DNA from: Streptomyces sp. MMBL 11-1
Lineage (GTDB): Bacteria; Actinomycetota; Actinomycetes; Streptomycetales; Streptomycetaceae
NCBI RefSeq assembly: GCF_028622875.1
Contig: NZ_CP117709.1
Coordinates: 7,319,001-7,383,000 of the forward strand
Direction: 5' to 3'
Length of the DNA stretch: 64,000 bases
The position numbers and the translations under genes are program-made. Of this stretch, positions 17,182-25,099 are shown piece after piece. Numbering within the stretch: position 1 is the first letter of the stretch; every line of letters starts with the position of its first letter. The notes below the pieces were generated by a model. It made no database searches, was not told where the DNA came from, and was given only the letters and a program-made list of their open reading frames with translations.

Positions 17182-19836
17182 ATGAAGCCGTCCCAACCGT
17201 TGTACGAGCGTGAACCGGAACTCGCCGCCGCCGCGGAGGCGGTGGACGCCCTGTGCGGTGCGCAGGCCGTCGGCGGACTCCTGGTATTCAGCGGAGAGGC
17301 GGGGATCGGCAAGACCGCACTGCTCGCGGAGATCCGGGGGATGGCCGCCGACCGTTGCACCGTCTGGTCCGCCCGGGGAGGTGAGACCGTCACCTCCGTA
17401 CCGTTCCACGTCGTACGGCAGCTGCTGCAGCCCGCACTCGACCAGTTCCCGCCCGACGAGACCCGCGCCCTGTTCGGCGACTGGTACGAGACGACCGCCC
17501 CTGCCCTGGGTCTCGCCGAGCCGAGCGGCCTGCAGCCCGACCCGCAGGGTGTGCGCGACGGCTTGGACTACGTCGTCGGCCGACTCGCGTCCCGGCTCAG
17601 CCACCGGCCGTTACTGCTGATGGTGGACGACGCGCACTGGGCGGACGGCGAATCCCTCGCCTGGCTGGCCTCGTTCACCGCTCGGCTCGGTGAACTGCCG
17701 GTCCTGGTGGTGCAGGCCCACCGCCCGCAGGAGCTGGCCGAGCGCGACGCCAACTACATCGCCGACCGCGAGGCCGAGCGCGGCCTCGGCAGCCAGGGCA
17801 CGGTGGTCCGGGTCGCCCTGCGGGCCCTGACCCCGGACGCCACCGCCGTACTGGTCCGCGCGGGCCTCGGCGATCACGCCGACGACCCGTTCTGCCGCGA
17901 GGTGTGGGCCGTCACCGGAGGCAATCCGTACGAGGCGGTCGAGCTGGTCGCCAAGGTCCAGGACCGTGAACTGCCGCCGGTGGAGGAATCCGCGGGCGAA
18001 CTGCGCGAGCTCGGCGCGTCCGCCAGGGGCAGCGGCCTCGTCGCCCGGCTGGAGCGGCTCGGCACGAACGCCAACCGGTTCGCCTGGGCCGCCGCGGTGC
18101 TCGGCACCGACATCTCGCAGGAACTGGCCGCCACGCTCGCCGGAATGAGCTCGGCGGAGGCCGCCGACTGCACGGCCCGGCTGCGCGACGCCCGTATCGT
18201 CAGCGGCTTCGACCCGCTGGAGTTCGTCCACCCGCTGATCGCGACAGCGGTCTACCGCTCGATCCCGCCGGCCACCCGCACCGCCATGCACGGACGCGCC
18301 GCCTGGGCGATCACCCGGGCCGGCCTCGGTGCCGCCGCGGCCTCCCGGCACCTGCTGGAAGTCCACCCGGACGACGACCAGGAACTGGTCGCGCAACTGC
18401 GGGAAGCCGCCGGCCAGCACCTCGCCGTCGGTGCGCCCGAAGCGGCCCGGCGCTGCCTGGAGCGGGCGCTGGAGGAGCCGCCGCGCCCCAAGGACCGGGC
18501 CGTCCTGCTGTACGAGCTGGGCTGCGCGACGCTGCTGAGCTCCCCGCCCACCACGGTCCAGCACCTGCGCGCCGCCCTGGACATGCCGGGCCTCGACGAC
18601 GGCCTGCGGGTCGACGCCACCTTCCGGCTCGCGGCCGCGCTCGCCCACAACAACCAGCTCAAGGACGCGGCGCTCTCGCTGGCCGCCGAAGCCGCGCGCA
18701 CCGCACCCGGCCCCGGGCTGATGCGCCTGCAGGCCGCGCACTTCATGTGGGAGGGCATGCAGGCCACCGAGGACGACGGACCGGCCCGCTCCCGGCGGCT
18801 CACCCGCAACGCCGACCACCTCAAGGGCCGCGACAACGCGGAGCGGGCGCTGCTCACCCTGCGGGCCTTCGACGCCATGGTGCGCGGTGAGAACGCCCAG
18901 CTCATCGTGGACCTGTGCGAACGCGCCCTGATCGACGGCAGCCCCGCCCGGGGCCTCGGCTGGACCGACTCCGAATGGGGCTTCGAACTCCCCACCATGG
19001 TCGGCATCACCTACACCTTCGTCGACCAGCTGGACCGCGCCGAGAGCCTCTTCGGCGAAGCCGTCCGGGCCTTCGAGATCTCCGGCTGGAGCGGGGCCCA
19101 CCTGGCGTTCGCCCACACCCTGCTCGGCATGGTCCACCGCCGTCGCGGGCGCCTCGCCGAGGCCGAGGGCTTCCTGCGCGAAGGGCTCCGCCTCGCCGAC
19201 CGCGTCGGTTCCGGGCTCCCTGTGCACTGGGACGCGGCCTGCCTGCTCATCGACACCCTGCTGGCCCGCGGACGCACGGAGGAGGCCCGCCGCATCGCCG
19301 ACCGCTACCACTTCGGCCCGCCCTACCCCAGCGCCATGGTGCTGCCCGACGGACCGTGCATGCGGGGCCGCCTGCTGCTGGCGGAGGGCCGTAAGGAGGA
19401 AGCGATCGCCGAGCTCGAAGCGGCGGGCGCCGCTCTGGAGTCGCGCGAACGGTTCAACGGCATCTGGGCTCCCTGGGCCGGCGATCTGGCACGGGCCCTG
19501 GCCGAGGACGACCCGGCCCGCGCGGCCCACCTCGCCGCCCGGAACCGGGTGCACGCCGAAAGGTTCGGCACGCCCACCGCCATGGGCGAGGCGCTTCGCT
19601 GCGTCGCCCTCTTCGCGCCCCCGGAGCGGGCCGCGCAGCTGCTCGCCGAGGCGGTGGGGCACCTGGAGAAGTCCTCCTCCGCCTACGAGCACGCACTCGC
19701 CCGAGTCGACTACGGCATCGCGATCGGTTCCCACCGGGAGCTCGCCCGGGCCCAGAAGCAGGCGATGGCCTGCGGCGCCGAGGGACTGGCCGCTCGCGCC
19801 CAACGGGCACGCGCGTCGATACGGTCCTCGGAGTGA
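17182..19836 (+). CDS. Large AAA ATPase of the LAL (LuxR-family) type, lacking the C-terminal HTH
   Basis: 884 aa. The N-terminal ATPase has Walker A GEAGIGKTALL (about residues 40-50) and Walker B LLMVDDAHW (about 147-155). A long helical TPR-like region follows, with pairs such as AARRCLERALEEP. This is the layout of LAL-type regulators, but those normally end in a LuxR helix-turn-helix of about 60 residues. Here the chain stops at ARAQRARASIRSSE with no HTH, so it may bind partners rather than DNA. TTA at 17611-17613 is an in-frame Leu codon, which in Streptomyces ties translation to the bldA tRNA. ATG 17182 follows a GGGTGGG; an upstream in-frame ATG at 17104 is less likely because it lies upstream of the putative -10. 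Confidence 0.8.
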   Translation: MKPSQPLYEREPELAAAAEAVDALCGAQAVGGLLVFSGEAGIGKTALLAEIRGMAADRCTVWSARGGETVTSVPFHVVRQLLQPALDQFPPDETRALFGDWYETTAPALGLAEPSGLQPDPQGVRDGLDYVVGRLASRLSHRPLLLMVDDAHWADGESLAWLASFTARLGELPVLVVQAHRPQELAERDANYIADREAERGLGSQGTVVRVALRALTPDATAVLVRAGLGDHADDPFCREVWAVTGGNPYEAVELVAKVQDRELPPVEESAGELRELGASARGSGLVARLERLGTNANRFAWAAAVLGTDISQELAATLAGMSSAEAADCTARLRDARIVSGFDPLEFVHPLIATAVYRSIPPATRTAMHGRAAWAITRAGLGAAAASRHLLEVHPDDDQELVAQLREAAGQHLAVGAPEAARRCLERALEEPPRPKDRAVLLYELGCATLLSSPPTTVQHLRAALDMPGLDDGLRVDATFRLAAALAHNNQLKDAALSLAAEAARTAPGPGLMRLQAAHFMWEGMQATEDDGPARSRRLTRNADHLKGRDNAERALLTLRAFDAMVRGENAQLIVDLCERALIDGSPARGLGWTDSEWGFELPTMVGITYTFVDQLDRAESLFGEAVRAFEISGWSGAHLAFAHTLLGMVHRRRGRLAEAEGFLREGLRLADRVGSGLPVHWDAACLLIDTLLARGRTEEARRIADRYHFGPPYPSAMVLPDGPCMRGRLLLAEGRKEEAIAELEAAGAALESRERFNGIWAPWAGDLARALAEDDPARAAHLAARNRVHAERFGTPTAMGEALRCVALFAPPERAAQLLAEAVGHLEKSSSAYEHALARVDYGIAIGSHRELARAQKQAMACGAEGLAARAQRARASIRSSE

Positions 19837-19885
19837 GGTAATGTTTGTCCTGCGCGGTCACCCGGGGCAACCGGGGAGAACGCGG

Positions 19886-19959
<74 letters not shown>

Positions 19960-19974
19960 CTGGAGACAGTCGTA

Positions 19975-20021
19975 GATCAGGGCCGGTTTCGGAGCAATCC
20001 GAAACCGGCCCTGATCATTTT
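19975..20021 (+). terminator. Strong hairpin terminator after tRNA-Pro
   Basis: A perfect 19-bp inverted repeat (19975-19993 with 19998-20016) encloses a GCAA tetraloop and is followed by a short T-rich run (atttt). It fits a factor-independent terminator for the tRNA. Between it and 20195 I see no convincing gene. Confidence 0.85.
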
Positions 20022-20194
20022 GGGGACCGGTCGGGGTTCTCCGGGGTCCAGCGTCATGTCAGTGTGGATGCTCGTGGCCGAGCCCGGTGAGCACGTCCTC
20101 CCAGCGTGCGGCGTCGCGCGGGACAGCGGGGGACCGTAGCCCCCCTTCGCCCCTGCCCTTCAACCGGGCCGCGACGCGAGCGGCAGCGGCTCCG

Positions 20195-23100
20195 TCATCG
20201 TGCGGAGAGGTCCTCGGGGAGCAGCAGCCGCAGATCGTCCCTGCTCGGCGTCGCGACGGTGCTCAGCCGGCCGGCCTGCCGGGTCATCATCTGCTCCAGC
20301 GTCTGCCGTGCCAGCCGCGCGTTACCGAAGGCCGTCCCCCTGGGGATGCCGTCGAAGTGGTCCCGCAGGGCGAGGGCCGTGCCGGGTGCGCACTCGTAAC
20401 CGTTCTCGGCGGCGTGCAGGCGGACGATCGTGACCAGCTCGTCCGACGAGTAGTCGGGGAACTCGATACGCCGTGGGAAGCGGGAGGCGAGGCCGGGATT
20501 CGAGCCGAGGAACCGGTTCATCTCCGCGGTGTACCCCGCTGTGATCACCACCAGCTCGTCGCGGTGGTCCTCCATCAGCTTCAGCAGCGTCTCCACCGCC
20601 TCCTGCCCGAAGTCCGAGGAACCGGGACCCGAGTGCGGCGTCAGTGTGTACGCCTCGTCGATGAACAGGACTCCGCCCAGGGCCCTCTCGAAGACCTCCC
20701 GGGTCAGCTGTGCCGTGTGACCGACGTAGCGGCCCACCAGGTCCGCCCGGGAGACCTCGACGAGCTGGCCGCGCGGCAGGACGCCCAAGGACGCCAGCAG
20801 CTCGCCGTACAGCCGCGCCACCGTGGTCTTGCCGGTGCCGGGCGGGCCCGCGAAGACCAGATGGTTGCTGATCCTGGGCGCCGGCAGACCGGCCTCCTTC
20901 CTGCGCCGTGCGGAGCCGAGCAGGTTGACCAGGTCGCCGACCTCACGCTTGACGGCCGAGAGACCCACCAGGGCGTCCAACCGCGCCAGCGGCCCCTCCT
21001 CCCGCGCGTTCTCCGGCGAGTCGGCCGCCACGTCGCCCACGTCCATCGCGGTCAGCAGGGCCAGTTCCCGCTCACCGGCCTCCGGCAGGGTGGCGAGGCG
21101 GGTCGCCTGGCGGTCCACCATCTCCTCGAAGACCTTGCGGGCGGTGCGGCCGTTGCCGAAGCCGGCGTCGCGGGGTATCCGCTCGAAACGGGTGAACAGA
21201 GCCGTACGGGCCGCGGGATCCAGCTCGTACCTGTGGCTGGTGCACATCCGTTCCACGATGGTGACCAGCTCGCCGGAGGTGTAGTCGGAGAACTCGACGC
21301 TGCGCGTGAAGCGCGAGGCGAGACCAGGGTTGGAGGCCAGGAAATCCGTCATCTCCTTCGGATAGCCGGCCGCCACCACCACCACGTCCTCCCGGTGGTC
21401 CTCCATCAGCTTCACCAGGGTGTCGATCGCCTCGCGCCCGAAGTCGGCCCCGCTGCCGCCGTCGGAGAGCAGGGTGTACGCCTCGTCGACGAACAGCACC
21501 CCGCCGAGCGCCTTGGTGAACGTCTCGGTGGTCTTGATGGCCGTCCCACCGATGATCTGCGCCACCAGGTCCGCCCGCGACACCTCCACCAGATGCCCGG
21601 AGCGCAGCACACCGAGCGAGGCCAGGATGGACCCGTACAGCCTGGCCACCGTGGTCTTGCCGGTGCCGGGCGGGCCCGCGAAGACGAGGTGGCGACTCAT
21701 CGGCGGTGCGGGCATGCCGATGCTCGCCCTTCGCTGCGCCATCCGGTTGAGGTTGATCAAGGTCAGTACCTGCTGCTTGACCTCGTCGAGGCCGATCAGC
21801 GACTCCAGTTCGGCCACCGGGCCCGTGCCCTGCCCGGAGGGGGCCGCGACCGGGGCGGCACCGCCGGGGAGCCGCCCGTCGCCCGCTGCCTCCGCGTCCT
21901 GTGTGGTGCCCCAGGAATCCGGGGCGCCGTTCTCCGTGCTGGCCAGTCCCTCCACGGTGAGCCGGTCGCCGGGCACCGTCTGGCGCACCCCGCTGCCCCG
22001 GTTGCCGCGCACGGTGCAACTGGTCAGGGACACCGCGTCGGTGCCCTCCACCCGTACGCCGTCGGCGCCGGAACCGGTCGCCTCGCAGGTGCCGAGGGAG
22101 GCCCGCGCTCCCGCGGACACGAGCACGCCGCACTCGCCCGATCCCGTCACCACGGCACGTACGGCCGACAGTTCGCCCTCGGGCGCGACATGGACGCCCG
22201 CGCCGCCCGAGTCCTCGATCCGGGTGTCGCGGAGCGTGAGCACGCCCAGTGCGCCGATGTGGACACCGGCCTTGCCGGACGTACGCAGCGCGCCCTTGCC
22301 GACGTAGAGGTTGCCGTGGCCCGAGACGTGCACCGCCGAGCCGCCCGACCGCTCGACGACGCCTTCCTCCAGCCGCCCCCTGCCGTCCTTCACGACCTCC
22401 ACGCCATGGGTGCCGGACCCGGTGACGGTGGCCCGCACCAGCAGCGGATTGGCGCCGCCGCGGATCACCACACCGGACGCGCCGCTGTCCCGCACCTCGA
22501 GGCGGTCGAACTCGGCGGCCGAGTCCTCGTCGAGCAGCACCCCGATGCCCTTCGCGTCGTGGACGAGGGTGCCCGTCAGCACCGGCGAGGAGAAGGCGGT
22601 GACCCGTACGGCGGGTTCCTCGGCGGTGGCGAACACACACGCCTCGAACGTGCCGCGGCTGCGTTCGGTCACCAACAGGCTGTGCCCGCGCGTCCGTTCG
22701 GCTGAGCAGCGGGTCAGATGCGGTGAACTGCCCCCGCCCAGCACGAAACCGTGGCCGCTGACATCGCTGACCGAGACGTCCTCCAGGACCACCGGCCCGT
22801 CACTGCTCACGAACACGCCGACGGCGGCCTTGCGGACGCTGCCGCGCACCATCCGCACCGCACTCTCCTCCTCCACGGCGACCCCGGGCTTACCGGTCGC
22901 CGATATCGCGCACTCCTCCAGAAGGACATGCGCCTGTCCGTTGGCGAGGACGCCGTTGCCCTTGGCGTCCCTGAGCCGGCTGGAACGCGCGGTGATCCGT
23001 CCCCGCTCACCGGCCACCACGGCGGAGGTCCCGAGGTGTTCGACGACGCAGTCCTCCAGGAAGCTCTCGGCCTCGGAGGTGGACACCACACCCGCGCCCC

Positions 23101-23503
23101 CCGGGTTGCTGATGCGGCACTGGCGCAGCGCCAGCGATCCGCCGTCCCGTGCGAACAACGCCGACCAGGCCGAGCCGCGGATGTCGCACCGGTCCATCGC
23201 GAGCTGCCCGCGCGGCGCGTCGACCACCGGCAGTTCGTCGTCGTGTCCTCGCAGGACGAGGTCCCTGACCATCACCGCGTCCCCGGTGAGTGTCAGCGCC
23301 GTTCCGCGCCGGGGCGCCAGCTCCACCGTGCCCTCGCCCTCGGCGGAGGTCAGGGTGATCGCCGCCGAGATCGTCAGGCACTCCTCGTACCGCCCCGGGC
23401 CGATCCTGACGACCGCTCCGGCACGGGCCCGTGCGACGGCCTCCCCGACGGTGCGGTGCTCGCCCGTCCCGTCGGCGGCGACGGTGAGTATCTGACGTGA
23501 CAC
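20195..23503 (-). CDS. Beta-helix protein fused to two EccA/CbxX-type AAA+ domains (T7SS)
   Basis: 1102 aa. Residues about 1-530 are a right-handed parallel beta-helix: many 20-25-residue turns with pectate-lyase-like GxGV / SGxxGV steps. A linker of about 40 residues leads to two tandem CbxX/CfqX AAA+ modules. Each has Walker A FAGPPGTGKTTVARLYG (Lys 616 and Lys 892) and Walker B GGVLFVDEAYTL or GGVLFIDEAYTL, plus an NPGLASRF arginine-finger segment. EccA proteins are cytosolic ATPases of type VII secretion, usually with a TPR N-terminus and one AAA+ domain. Here a beta-helix replaces the TPRs and the ATPase is doubled. The gene is divergent from the mycosin gene, at the edge of the T7SS locus. 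Confidence 0.85.
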   Translation of the reverse strand: MSRQILTVAADGTGEHRTVGEAVARARAGAVVRIGPGRYEECLTISAAITLTSAEGEGTVELAPRRGTALTLTGDAVMVRDLVLRGHDDELPVVDAPRGQLAMDRCDIRGSAWSALFARDGGSLALRQCRISNPGGAGVVSTSEAESFLEDCVVEHLGTSAVVAGERGRITARSSRLRDAKGNGVLANGQAHVLLEECAISATGKPGVAVEEESAVRMVRGSVRKAAVGVFVSSDGPVVLEDVSVSDVSGHGFVLGGGSSPHLTRCSAERTRGHSLLVTERSRGTFEACVFATAEEPAVRVTAFSSPVLTGTLVHDAKGIGVLLDEDSAAEFDRLEVRDSGASGVVIRGGANPLLVRATVTGSGTHGVEVVKDGRGRLEEGVVERSGGSAVHVSGHGNLYVGKGALRTSGKAGVHIGALGVLTLRDTRIEDSGGAGVHVAPEGELSAVRAVVTGSGECGVLVSAGARASLGTCEATGSGADGVRVEGTDAVSLTSCTVRGNRGSGVRQTVPGDRLTVEGLASTENGAPDSWGTTQDAEAAGDGRLPGGAAPVAAPSGQGTGPVAELESLIGLDEVKQQVLTLINLNRMAQRRASIGMPAPPMSRHLVFAGPPGTGKTTVARLYGSILASLGVLRSGHLVEVSRADLVAQIIGGTAIKTTETFTKALGGVLFVDEAYTLLSDGGSGADFGREAIDTLVKLMEDHREDVVVVAAGYPKEMTDFLASNPGLASRFTRSVEFSDYTSGELVTIVERMCTSHRYELDPAARTALFTRFERIPRDAGFGNGRTARKVFEEMVDRQATRLATLPEAGERELALLTAMDVGDVAADSPENAREEGPLARLDALVGLSAVKREVGDLVNLLGSARRRKEAGLPAPRISNHLVFAGPPGTGKTTVARLYGELLASLGVLPRGQLVEVSRADLVGRYVGHTAQLTREVFERALGGVLFIDEAYTLTPHSGPGSSDFGQEAVETLLKLMEDHRDELVVITAGYTAEMNRFLGSNPGLASRFPRRIEFPDYSSDELVTIVRLHAAENGYECAPGTALALRDHFDGIPRGTAFGNARLARQTLEQMMTRQAGRLSTVATPSRDDLRLLLPEDLSAR

Positions 23504-23649
23504 GTATCTGACCTTCCGGACCCCCGCGCCGGGTTACGGGGCGCAGGCGGCATGTGGGGCGCGGGAAACTGCTGGGCCCATCATGCCTGTTGCCGCAGGT
23601 CGCCCGCCATGGTGATCGCCGCTCACCGGCCGCGCGCCCATCGCTCCGC

Positions 23650-23699
23650 GGCGCGTACCGGGGCGGATTCAGGCGGCCTCGGCGCGTACCGGGGTGGAT
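23650..23699. repeat. Two 19-bp direct repeats in the eccA-like/mycosin gap
   Basis: Copies at 23650-23668 and 23681-23699 (ggcgcgtaccggggYggat) differ at one base and have a 31-bp period, close to three helical turns. They lie 36 bp before the mycosin ATG in a divergent intergenic region (23504-23734). The mycosin start at 23735 is 7 nt after a TACCAT at 23722-23727 and has no ribosome site, so a leaderless mRNA is possible. Confidence 0.7.
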
Positions 23700-23734
23700 C
23701 CCGGTGGCGGAGCGGGCGTCGCTACCATCGGCGT

Positions 23735-25015
23735 ATGCGATCTTCGAGGCCCCCGGTGTTCCACGCACTCGGACCGGCCGCACTGGCCGCCCTTCTCCTG
23801 ATACCCGGCACCGCGACTCCGGCCGGGGCGGCGGAGGGCGCGGACAGTCCCTCACTGCCGGGCATGCCCGCCACCGTCGCCGACGGGCGGCCCTGCACGA
23901 AGGCCTCCACCAAAAAGTCGGCCCAACTCCCTTGGGCGCAGAGCTTCCTGGGGATCGAAAGGGCCTGGGAACTGAGCCGGGGCGCGGGGGTGAAGGTCGC
24001 CGTCGTCGGTACGGGAGCCGACCTGGAGCGGGTACCCGCGCTCGACGGCGCGGTCACCGGCGGCCCGGACGTGGTGGCGGGCGGCACCGTACGGGACGAC
24101 TGCGTCGGATACGGCACCTTCCTCGCGGGCATTGTGGCGGGCCGTCAGCAGCCGGGTGTCAAGGCGGCCGGGGTCGCCCCGGAGGCCGAGGTGTTCGCGG
24201 TGCGGGCCACCGACCGGACCGGCGCGACGACACCCGGGGAGCTGGCCGAGGGGATCAGGGCGGCGACCGGCTCCGGCGCGCGGATCGTCCACGTGGCACT
24301 CAGCGTCCCGTCCGCGCCGAAGGAGTTGAAGGAGGCGGTCCGGGCCGCGCGGAAGGCCGGGGCCCTGGTGGTGGCGCCCGCCTCCGCACGGCAGTGGGAG
24401 AGCGGCACGGCGTCGCAGGCGGTGAACGGCCCCGCCTACCCGGCCGCGCTGCCCGGGGTGCTCGCCGTCGCCTCGGTGGGGCCGGGCGGCGAGCCCGAGA
24501 CGCCCGGCCCGGAGAAAGGGCGGCGGACGGAGCCCGAACTGAACGCCCCCGGCGTCTCGGTGACCGGCCCGGGGCCCGGCGGTCGCGGTCAGTTCACCGG
24601 CCACGGCGACGCGGTGGCCGGCGCCTTCGTCGCCGGTACGGCCGCGCTGGTCCTCTCGTACCATCCCCGGCTGACCGCCGATCAGGTGGCGCACAGGCTG
24701 CGCTCCACGGCCTACGGAGCCCCCGGTGACACGCCGGGCCTGGGTCTTGGGCCGGGAATCGTGGACCCCGTGCGGGCGCTGTCCGCCGTACTTCCCGAAG
24801 AGCACACGGCCGCCCCCGTGGCGGGGGAGGACGCACCGGCGCCGGCTGTACCGCCGCTCGACCCGCCGGAGGCGCGAAACCGCGCGCTGGCCGTGGCGGG
24901 CGTGGCGGCCGGGGTGGCGCTGCTCGTCGCCTTCCTGGGGTTCGTCCTTCCCCGAGGGGTTCGCAGGGGATGGCGGCCGGGCCGGGCGGCGGAGCCCGTC
25001 ACCGAAGCGGACTGA
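23735..25015 (+). CDS. Mycosin-like subtilase with all catalytic residues lost
   Basis: 426 aa. The layout matches MycP mycosins: N-terminal signal peptide (about residues 1-33), subtilase-fold domain (about 60-350), Pro-rich linker, one C-terminal transmembrane helix (about 387-410) and a basic tail. The three active-site motifs are all altered. The DTG Asp is Gly92 (VAVVGTGAD), the GHGT His is Tyr126 (CVGYGTFLAG), and the GTS Ser aligns with Ala293 (HGDAVAGAFVAG). The oxyanion Asn region reads APASARQ. The fold-determining residues around these sites are kept. In ESX systems mycosin also stabilises the membrane complex without proteolysis, so a structural role is plausible. It is divergent from the EccA-like gene and convergent with eccC. 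Confidence 0.88.
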   Translation: MRSSRPPVFHALGPAALAALLLIPGTATPAGAAEGADSPSLPGMPATVADGRPCTKASTKKSAQLPWAQSFLGIERAWELSRGAGVKVAVVGTGADLERVPALDGAVTGGPDVVAGGTVRDDCVGYGTFLAGIVAGRQQPGVKAAGVAPEAEVFAVRATDRTGATTPGELAEGIRAATGSGARIVHVALSVPSAPKELKEAVRAARKAGALVVAPASARQWESGTASQAVNGPAYPAALPGVLAVASVGPGGEPETPGPEKGRRTEPELNAPGVSVTGPGPGGRGQFTGHGDAVAGAFVAGTAALVLSYHPRLTADQVAHRLRSTAYGAPGDTPGLGLGPGIVDPVRALSAVLPEEHTAAPVAGEDAPAPAVPPLDPPEARNRALAVAGVAAGVALLVAFLGFVLPRGVRRGWRPGRAAEPVTEAD

Positions 25016-25042
25016 CTCCCCGGCCTCGCAGTTTTCGACGAA

Positions 25043-25069
25043 GGGCAGGGCGAGCGGGGGCGCCTGCCC
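25043..25069. terminator. Possible bidirectional terminator between mycosin and eccC
   Basis: An inverted repeat GGGCAGG (25043-25049) and CCTGCCC (25063-25069) with a 13-nt loop lies in the 84-bp gap between the convergent mycosin and eccC genes. There is no T-tract, so it is weak by sequence. Confidence 0.3.
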
Positions 25070-25099
25070 GGACCGCTCTCCCGGCCGGGGCGCGCGGGC

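Noticed and set aside
20059..20194. In-frame continuation after the EccA-like stop, ending WEDVLTGLGHEHPH
   Set aside because: It has no start codon of its own and lies beyond a normal TGA. It looks coding-like by composition, but nothing supports readthrough.
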